From NCBI GenBank assembly GCA_036362985.1, contig JAYGXS010000006.1, positions 7,962,126 through 8,026,125 of the forward strand: a stretch of 64,000 nt of DNA, written 5' to 3'. Positions 55,441 to 64,000 of the stretch are shown piece by piece (the stretch's first letter is position 1; every line of letters begins with the position of its first letter). The notes beneath the pieces were generated by a model. That model searched no databases. It was given only the letters and a program-made list of their open reading frames with translations, and was not told where the DNA came from. The position numbers were made by a program, and so were the translations under genes. The DNA is from Ligula intestinalis. Lineage: Eukaryota; Platyhelminthes; Cestoda; Diphyllobothriidea; Diphyllobothriidae.

Positions 55441-55989
55441 GTTAAACAGCTAATTCGGCAGAGAGCAAACAGCAACACCAAGTTCCTGGTTTACTGAGGT
55501 CCCTCACTTCGTCGTAGTTTGCTTTGAGCCGTCTGCGTTCACCGTAGCTTGCCAAGTCCAATGGGATAAAGGTGAATAATTAAGCACACGTTGAATGGTA
55601 TCACTATTCGAACAGATTAAACAGTTACCTTTCTGATATCGGCCGAGAACCTGGGATCAAATTTGATGAAGGTAATTCAATCCTCTCGGACTAAGTTAAG
55701 TTTTGTGGTCGTCCAGCTGGGTAGATTGTAGTTGCATCTGCCTTTAAAGACAGATTGGCCTAAGAGGCACTGGGTTTTGCATAGGTTTGAGTCCGCACCG
55801 TAGTAACTGATTTTATCAGTCCTATTGGGCTAATGAAATTACCTTTTTGCAGCTGAGTCGTTTCAGTAGTATGGTATGTGTGCTTGGTGCTCTTCAGTAC
55901 CATGTTAAACATACACTGATCTGGTGCAGACTAGGCTCCTGACAAACTGCCCTCGAGGGTCAGTTGACCACAATTCTCAAAGACCTCAA

Positions 55990-57440
55990 TAAGGGAAGTC
56001 TTTTATACTGACAAAGAGCTTGCAAGACTGAGATCTGTAGGGACGACATTACCGAGAATGTATGGCCTTCCAAAAATTCACAAACAAGGCTACGCTTGCT
56101 TTCTATCTTGGCTATGAGAAACTCTCCTTATCATACCATTGCCAACTGGCTGGTAGAAAACCTAAAGCCCCTTGAAAGTAACCTATATCCTCGAAGCTTG
56201 AAAGACACATTTGAGTTTTTTGAGGCTATAAAGAACATGAACGTTAGTGGAAGTAAGATGCTCACATTGGATGTATCATCACGTTTTACCAAAGTACCCT
56301 TGGTAAAAACCCTAAACTTCCTTTGTGACGTTACTTGTGAAACGAAATACCAGATGGGTATACCTGTGAAAACCCTCAAAAAACTACTTACACGGTGTAC
56401 ACAAACTGTGCGATTTCTCTGCAATGGCAGCTTCTACAGACAGATAGATGGCATGGTGATAAGCTCATCACTAGGTGTTTCCCTCGCAAATATATTTATG
56501 GGCAAGATCCAAAGAACGATTCCAAGATATACCATCAATGACCTTGCATGTGTGAACTATATCTTCTGTCTGAGAGACTACAACACTGAAACTGATGACA
56601 TGGCCAGCATGTTTACCAGCGTGCATCAATCGCTCAAGTTATCTGCAAACACTGAGGTTGATAATGAATTTGCATTCCTTGATGTCCTTCTGCGAAGGCA
56701 AAATGAGGGATCGATCCTGCATAGGGTATTCCGAAAGAAAACCTGGACAGGACAATGCAGCATATTTCACAGTTTTGTTCCCCTAAATATCAAACGAAAT
56801 CTCGTCCAGGGATAAGCAGCTAGAGTACGACAGATTTGCTTTCCTGAAGCTGTCAAAGCAGAACTCTAACAGCTGAACAATAAAATGCTATAAAAGGATA
56901 CCCAGAAAGTTTCATCATCACGAATATTGGCGTACAAACCAAGAAGCCTGCTACCTTAACCGCAAAAAAAGACTTATTCACAAGACCGCATTTCTTAGGA
57001 GATGCAACAAGCGAGCTGGAAAGACAACGCCCTTACACTGCGATCACAAAGGCTTTCCCGCAGTAAAGTTACACGGGTTCTTAATGAACTCTCTTCACCT
57101 TCGATTGAGAGGTGAAGACCGACTTCCGTTGAAGGCCATATCCATGTGCATATACTCCTTCACGTGCTTCGGTGAAGCAGGATACGTTGGCCGAACAACT
57201 AGGCGCCAGGAAAAGAGAGTACATTAACACGTACCGGCCTGGTTAAGTACAGCTGAAACTAAATCGATCTCGAGCTCTATTCTCGCACACATTTTCGATA
57301 TGAATCGTCGAAGCGATACTACTGAAGCCTTTCAGGTTGTCTACCGGACACCAGCTAACATTTCCAATAGCCTACGCCAACGGGTGCTCGTAACAGCCGA
57401 AGCAGTGGCTATGCGGCTGGAGAATCCATAGTTGTGTTGT
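55990..57440 (+). pseudogene. Penelope-like element, RT and GIY-YIG, fragment F
   Basis: RMYGLPKIHKQGYA opens near 56050. The main frame at 56096-56815 has TIANWLVENLKPLESNLYPR, MLTLDVSSRFTKVPL, and IDGMVISSSLGVSLANIFMG where PMGSPLGP would be expected. CVNYIFCLRDYNTET takes the place of the YVDD box, so the catalytic aspartates are lost. FAFLDVLLRRQNEGS and FHSFVPLNIKRNLVQ follow. After shifts, the GIY-YIG part is seen near 57150-57230 (CFGEAGYVGRTTRRQEKRVH) and AFQVVYRTPANIS, then TAEAVAMRLENP before a stop at 57430. This family differs from the one at 24564 and resembles a Penelope type known to me from trematodes. Confidence 0.75.
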
Positions 57441-60400
57441 CAGAAGACGCTGACACAAGCCCTTGCACTTCCGTGGCCGAATCTGACGCCAGGTGACAAT
57501 CTTATTTCTCCCCCACGCGCTAGTGACAGTCGCTAACCCAGCACGCCGATATCGCCTACTTGAGCAGGTGGACGTAGTCTGTAGTGGCCAGTCGGCCCAA
57601 CGTTAGGCAGTGATCAGTTTTTTTACACGTTCAAACTTTGATTGTTTTGCACAGATTTCATTATCCCTGCCAAATGTTTGGCCTAGGGAAGAGTTCCTGA
57701 AAACATACGTTTGCCAGAAAGTGACTTTTCAAATAAACCATAGGAATATTTACAGAAGATTGTGCTCCAAACAAATTGTCAGACAATAATCTCTGCAGGT
57801 TTAATCTATCCACAGCTTCATTGTTTATGAGTATAAAGGATTGCACCACTGCCCGGTTCCGGTTTCGTTGAAAACTTGAGCTTTACCTGATTAACTGCAA
57901 GTTCATTAGATATGAGCACTTCTGTTCACCGCAAAACCACAGTAGAAAGACAACCTCATGATCCAATAAGGGTTGTATTAGTCCTTACCACGTAGCATAA
58001 CGTCCAGTTATTGTAATGTTAATCTGAAACCAGTTTTGAACCAGTTAATTTCTGACCCTCTACGACAAACAAGATTATTAAATTAGCTGTATGCAATTTA
58101 TCCCTTTCTTTCCATACTCTAATAAATTTAAATCCACTCTATAAAAAACACGAATAAAACATATTTTTGTATTCCACTGGTAGCAAATTAGTTCTTGAAA
58201 TGGCGTATGTGAACAAAGAGCATCTTCTGATTTAATAAATTTCTATCCACGGTGTAAAAACAACGTACGCAGTAAACAAAATCTCATTAATTATTCAAAC
58301 AAAGAGAAACTGTTATTCTGTTCAAGCACGTTGTGTACCTTTACATTTGAATTCTGAAGACCACCAACCTAAATAACCCGTCAACTGTATCCGAAGAAAG
58401 AATGCTCTTCATTTGTTTCCGCAAAAAGCACGCTAAAGAGAAGTTAATGGAGGGTTATTGTATTCAGAAGATTTTAATCTGTTTTTAAAATCTATTTAGC
58501 CCAAACACCCTTTTCAAAAACTTTATAGAATAAACAACAACAAAAAAAGGTCACCGAATTCCCCTGTGAGCTTGGGCAAACGTGCCCGGCTTGTACGATG
58601 TATTAAGTTGAATCAGCTATTTCTGGAAATAAACAATTATTTGAAATGACTACCTACAGGACCTATCACGATTCTTAGGCCAGCAAAGCTAACCCTATTT
58701 GATAACATGTGACCCATTTTTTTCTTTGTTCATGTTATGTTTTGTATTATTTCATGATTTTAGAAATGATTATGTTGCTTGCTTTTTATAATCACAAGCA
58801 TTTTTAAAATAAAATGTCTAGTATCTACGCACCTATCTTAACCTATTTGTTCATACCTAGTGGATTACGCGTCTTCTGTACGTGCTTCGTCTGTGTTTTT
58901 GTAAAAAAAGGAGTATGTGAGTTTGTACACATTGAAAATATCCTCTCCGAATATCGAAGGATCTAATTCTGCAGACGGCTCAGGCTGTATGAGCTACAAA
59001 ATGAAGAAAATGAAGGCTGTTTCATAGATATCTGTATGCGTCGCTTATTGATACAAGGCGTTTGCAATTACTCTGACCATGTTGTTTGTAAAAAACACGA
59101 TTTTTCAAAATTCTGTTCTAATCTGTTTTTGAGATAAATTGGTCACCTGTAATAACTGTGCTGTCCTAATGTATTGTAATGTATGCTATGAAACAGTAAA
59201 AGCACACAATTTTCAGATTTTTCCGAATAAAGTACTTTTCGGCGAGGTTGTTTGTTGAAGACAATGCTGTTTGAACTTAAAGCTGACCGAACTCGGGCGC
59301 TGTCCTCTTCTATCTTTCTGCAACACATTTTTTAACTTATTTGGCAATAGAAAGACTTTTCTTATCTTTTTTGTGAGCTTAATGGAACTGGCGACAAAAA
59401 AGTTCAATAGTTTACCCATTTTTTAATGAATCACTCTAAAATAGCTTCTGAAAGCCTCTAGCCCGACATAGGTGATGTAAGAGCAAACGCCTTGCCCACT
59501 GCGAATTTTGATCGTATCAAATGGTCGACTTCAAAAATAGCTGCGCTGATAGTAACAGCTGAGAATAACATGTTGCTTGTTTAAACAGATAAAAATTTAG
59601 GATAAATTGATGAAAAGGATGCCTAGGACAAAATTAATTTAACTCGAGGTGTTAAGAGAACGCTATGTGTTTAAAAAATTCCGCATCATTTCAGCTTACT
59701 GGCCGCTTTAAGAAGAAACCAACTGATACGATACCGTTAGTCTTCATATCACACACCTTCGTTTGCATTTCACTAGAAAAATGACATACTTTTTCATTTC
59801 TGTACCTTCTTTACTGTACTGCAATTACTTAAAAATCATTTCGGGCAACACCATGATAAGTAATTGTCATTTAATACGTGCAATAAGTGCCAACCAACCT
59901 TCCTGAAGGTCGGCAGACTACTAAGAAGTGCACAGTAATTGTGACGCTAGAAGACCTATCTGATATCAATAGTGCACTTGGTAAATGGCAGAAAGATTAT
60001 GGCCGGGCATAGGTTTCTGCTGTTAAGACAAAATTGCATTTTCGTAATATTTATTTGGTTAACGTTTTATCAAAAACGGAAGGTATTACCATCTTCCTTC
60101 GAACATTTACTCAAAACATCACACTTCTTGCTCATAGCAAAGCACATATGAGCCATTTTTGGATTCTTAATTGCTCATGCTAACACATTATTGATGTTGC
60201 ATGATCGTTTCTGCTTTATTATTAGTAAAAAAAGACAAATGCTTTGTAGACCGTCTGCTCTACCTTGAGGAATTACTTTGTAAATTACCACAAAGTGATT
60301 ACATATTGACGAAATTTCCAGCAGACAATTATCTGCGGCAGAATACACCTTAAAATAAACAATGCTTTTATCCTGCTGATGGCTGAAAGGCTATAAGACT

Positions 60401-62009
60401 TTTTGAATTAATCAAATTTGATTTTTTTAATGCATGACTGCACATGTCATCACTAATGCTCTTGGCAATACACAGAATAATAAGGGGCGCCCATAAAATT
60501 CTGAACTTAAGTCCAAAGTTGAATTTGTACACTTTTTCGCAAAAAATTATGTATTTGAGATAAACTGAGGGCTTGCTGAAATGAAAGGGTATTTGAGTCA
60601 AACAACTCTTTTCTGAGGCCCTTCGAGCTCCTCCAATTTTACTCAAATTGTTCATTACATTTTCAGCTTTTCTTTGAGTGATGTTCATATTAAGGAAATG
60701 CCTTTGCTGACATTTGGATACTTTTTGCCATCGTTTTAGTAATTTATTGTTAATTTTAACTGAATTGTTATTGAATGAATTTTTAAGATGCTGGAAAAAT
60801 ATAATTCAATGAAATAGCTCGTGCGGCACAATAGCTGCCTTCTTTTGTGGAAGAGCATTACCTGAGGTTTAATAATATACAACGAGACAATTAATGTCAC
60901 TTTTAAAAGTCCGAATGGAACACCTGATGCATTTTGCAATTTACGTGGTGATTAAAGTGCACAAAAGGGATGTCTCGTGATACGCTGAACAGTTTTCACC
61001 ACTGTAAAACACAGAGAACACTTTGTCAAGTAAGCAAAAATTTTTCCAGAGACCGATTTCTGCGTACAACAGCCGTACAGAATTCTTAAGTAGGTGGTTG
61101 GCTAGTCATTGGTTGCATCCCATTTGGCCACATTTCTCTACTTCTAAATAACAACATTTTTCTTTCGCAAACAAACTTCGAGAGCTCAAAATGCAGGCGA
61201 AAGTGAATGCTATAACGGCCACCCCAATAAAAAAAACACACAAGTACCTTGGAACTTGCTGTATATAGCGTAGTTTGGCAAACTTAATGACAGAAATCTT
61301 GATTATCATTTTATACGCCCTAAATATGAGGTGGTATGCTGGCTCAGCTAACTGCTTCCGGAAATTATCATTTGCTTACTCAGCGATTTTTTTAAAGGCA
61401 ACTTTATAAGCGGAACTCTCTATATGGTTTAGCGGAAATCTGGGTTATTTTTCATTCTGAACTTTTCCTGTGTAAATGACTGTTCTAGCTGACGTTTTGC
61501 ACATTCGCGTTTGATTTTGTGCTAAAAGAAATTAATTTGAACCATTAGCTTTTAGTGAGCTACCTGGCATCCAAGGAAAAGTAAATTTTACTAAAACTAT
61601 TACGGTGAAGCGAAAAGATAAGTTCTTTTAGGGCAATTCTTTCAATTGAAAAATATGCACTTGAAAAACTGTTTGACGTTATCCTATACGGTGTAGTAAT
61701 AACGCCTACAGCTCATTCGCTGTTTCTTAAAATCAAGAAAAAGCTCAGCCTCAAGAGCTATCCGAAATTTTTTGCGGGTAACCATATTTTTATATCATCC
61801 AGTTTTCGATGATACGTTCGGTGAAAAATAAATGCCACGCCAACTGGCGGATAAAACGAAACGTAACGCTTAACCTAACTATTCTGTTCTGTGCTTCCAA
61901 CCACAAACTGAAATTCCTTCTTCTGTTACAGAAGACTTATCGTATAAACTGAAAGGCAGGCAACCTAAGAAATGTAATTTCATGGAAAGGCATCCTTTGG
62001 GAAATGAGT
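57441..62009. other. AT-rich, no gene
   Basis: Four and a half kilobases without a recognisable coding frame, SINE core or hammerhead motif. The longest frame (60368-60688, minus, 106 codons) has no known domain. The left 200 bp may be the 3' end of fragment F. Confidence 0.45.
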
Positions 62010-62020
62010 AATTTTATTGA

Positions 62021-62065
62021 GTAAATTTTCGAAACTGGAACCCCAGTTCGTCGTCAGACTTGAGA
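62021..62065 (-). ncRNA. Hammerhead-like motif, left side of fragment G
   Basis: On the minus strand CTGACGA (62051-62057 on +) fits CUGANGA exactly. Stem II AACTGG/CCAGTT (62043-62048 and 62033-62038) is perfect with a four-base loop AACC/GGTT region. GAAA follows (62027-62030), then ATTTAC, where a UUA or UUU would be the cleavage triplet. Stem I is weak. Confidence 0.5.
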
Positions 62066-62329
62066 GAAATTTGAAAACAACAGTTAAAATTTCAAAATAC
62101 TGATACAGTTATAAAGTCATCTGGTGTGGGCGTAAATTGGGGATTACAATTTGCGTCACATCGTGATGGACATGATTATCATTCTAATTGGCGTAATGAC
62201 TAATTAGCAACTGTAATTTAAGTCAGCCCACGTTATCCGGTGTAGACACTAATTGAAGTTCATGTTGGACCACGTTTGGTGGCTGCATACTTTTCCACCT
62301 TTCTTTGAGATGTGTGTACACTCCAGCTA

Positions 62330-63235
62330 ACTCAATACGCCGGTTAATTCATGGATCATCGGAGTGCATGGCCTCAAAAAATTCTCGGCCTTTTCTGTAA
62401 GAACAAAGAATGACGATGCTTGTTTTGTCCCATGCAAAAGTATGTCCTGTGTCAAGGCAATGCATAGCCCCTTCGGAATAACGATCATGTCTCTTCGCTG
62501 TCGGTTGGTGCTCGCGGATGCGTGTGAAGACAGGTTCACCTGTTTGGCCACAATAAACCGTATCACAAGCTTGATATGGGATTTTGTAGATTGCTTTTTT
62601 CTTATCGAGGTAGCCAACCCTATCATTAGGGTGTACTAACTGTGTGCGTAAAGTCACCATCCGTTTGTGCGCCACTTTTATTTGGTGTTTCCGCAAGTGT
62701 CTTTCAATGACTTCAGACATATTTCTTATATAAGGAAAGACTAACTATGTGTTTGTTTTGGGCACCTGAGTGGTACTATGTGGTTCCTTTTTCTTGGATT
62801 GTCATTGTCTCATGCATCGGCGCACAAAGTCTCTGGGGTAACCATTGCGGAAAAACAATTCAAGCAGATAATTCAGCTCGCTTCGATAGGTTTCTTTGTC
62901 AGAACAGTGTGTCTTTGCTTGGCATAGCAGACTGATGACGGGACTTCTTTTGTGAGAGATGGGGTTGTTGCTCTCATTGTTAAGAATAACTTCTGCATAT
63001 GTGTCTTTGCGGTAAACGGACGTTTGTAATGTTCCGTCAGCATTTCGCCGCGCATAAACATCCAGAAACGGACGTTTGTTGTTAATCTCCTTCCCGAGCG
63101 TGAATTGAATGCCCGGAATGGTTGAGTTGATGGTTTTGGGGAGTGCTTCAAGATGGTCCTTTTTAATGCCAAAAAAGTGTCGTCCAGGTATGGGTGACCC
63201 CATTGGAACTCCTTTTAGTTGTTGATAATACTGAT
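62330..63235 (-). pseudogene. Penelope-like element, internally deleted, fragment G
   Basis: The minus frame at 62802-63203 begins VPMGSPIP and then FFGIKKDHLEAL, TIPGIQFTLGKEINNKRPFL and NNPISHKRSPVISLLCQAKT. In another frame across 63178-63190 YLDDTF is readable, so a deletion joined motif B (MGSP) almost directly to the catalytic YLDD, removing the helix between. The GIY-YIG frame at 62349-62720 has IYKIPYQACDTVYCGQTGEP, HCLDTGHTFAWDKTSIVI and EAMHSDDP. Inverted hammerhead-like repeats lie on both sides (62021 and 63263). Confidence 0.78.
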
Positions 63236-63262
63236 GATCGAATGAAAAATAGTTTTCTAGGT

Positions 63263-63320
63263 TCTCTCAAGTCTGACGACGAACTGGGGATCAAGTGTCG
63301 AAAATTTACTCAATAAAATT
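63263..63320 (+). ncRNA. Hammerhead-like motif, right side of fragment G
   Basis: CTGACGA (63273-63279) is intact and GAAA lies at 63300-63303, followed by ATTTACTCAATAAAATTACT as on the left side. The 3' arm of stem II has decayed. The inverted similarity to 61985-62070 covers about 90 bp. Confidence 0.45.
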
Positions 63321-63349
63321 ACTAATTTCCAAAATGATGCCTTTCCATG

Positions 63350-64000
63350 AGAAGACTAATCAGTATTTGGTTAGGTAAGCGGTCCCATTAGGTAAATGAT
63401 AAAATACCTGCCAAATCTTCGGCAAAATACTCCATCAGCATGCTTTTTTCAAGGATTATTTACAGAATATATTTTACATTAATAAAAAGCGTTCTTGGAT
63501 AACATATAGATTCGTCAGGCATGAGTTTATGTATAAATGAGAACCTACAAATATAATTTGCACGAACAGCGGCATGAACGGCTATAACATAATACCCATT
63601 ATCACAGTCAATATTTTGTATAAACCTGAAGGTTTAAGGAGACAAAAATATTTGTTAAAAATCAGTGATTTAAATTTAAAGGAAGCCCACCTAAAGAAAA
63701 GGAAATAAAACAAATGGTATGCCTAGGGTTGTACCTAAAAGATTTACTAAAATACTCTATTTGTCCTTATTCGCGTGAGCTTCAGAAATTATTTCATGTT
63801 TTGCGAAATACCTACAAATAAAGTCCAGAAAAACGTTTAAAACCGCAAAGTGCAGGCAAAATGATTTTGAAATGTACACTTAAATTTTGTAAAACTAATT
63901 ATGAAGAACATTTCCTCGTATTTTTGGAAGTTTTTAAATTATAACCGGCAAAATTGCCAATTTGTGAACGCTTATACGCTATTGATCTTTAATTTTCTGT
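63350..64000. other. AT-rich, no gene
   Basis: No coding frame or repeat recognised. Confidence 0.45.

Noticed and set aside
60368..60688. A 106-codon minus frame
   Set aside because: No known motif; AT-rich surroundings make an open frame of this length unremarkable.
1..64000. CRISPR arrays, bacterial operons or prophage
   Set aside because: No regularly spaced short repeats with unique spacers, no Shine-Dalgarno-led gene strings; introns and retroelements show a eukaryotic genome.

Overview
The window reads as eukaryotic nuclear DNA: genes with short GT-AG introns, AT-rich spacers, and a heavy load of retroelements, most of them broken. The types of element (a Ty3/gypsy element resembling the CsRn1 group, several Penelope-like elements, CR1-like and RTE-like LINEs, and a LINE whose ORF ends in C2H2 fingers) together with a very short 38-nt intron point to a flatworm, most likely a diphyllobothriidean tapeworm. 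The species assignment is inference from recalled family resemblance, not from a search.

Only two host genes can be modelled with confidence, both on the + strand and only 133 bp apart. The first encodes mitochondrial acyl carrier protein (NDUFAB1, three exons, 11191-11691). The second encodes an ankyrin-repeat protein like ANKRD49 (five exons, 11825-17807). The spacing, an AATAAA and a pyrimidine-rich AG just before the second ATG suggest a spliced-leader operon.

Left part (1-10.5 kb): three decayed LINE fragments. One CR1-like copy is split by a Ty3/gypsy element (2554-7949, minus strand) with two LTRs and a 4-bp target duplication. The gypsy element itself received a 104-bp short retroposon with an ATT tail.

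Middle (18-37 kb): a Penelope-like fragment flanked by hammerhead-like motifs, a 966-bp TA-flanked inverted-repeat element, an open 853-codon Penelope-like ORF (24564-27125) with a tandemly repeated C-terminal tail, and a nearly complete LINE (31643-35472) with endonuclease, reverse transcriptase and three C-terminal zinc fingers. This LINE lies between 650-bp direct repeats. A 400-base assembly gap (36279-36678) lies beside it.

Right part (37-64 kb): mostly AT-rich repeat DNA with no recognisable host gene. It holds tRNA-derived SINE copies, further Penelope-like fragments on both strands, a 388-bp foldback element and a tRNA-like sequence.

The most notable system is the set of hammerhead-ribozyme-like motifs. 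About ten are scattered in the window. Three Penelope-like fragments are each bounded by an inverted pair of such repeats. The best preserved is at 18800-18852, where stem I, stem II, the GAAA box and the ACGT/GTC cleavage region can all be seen.
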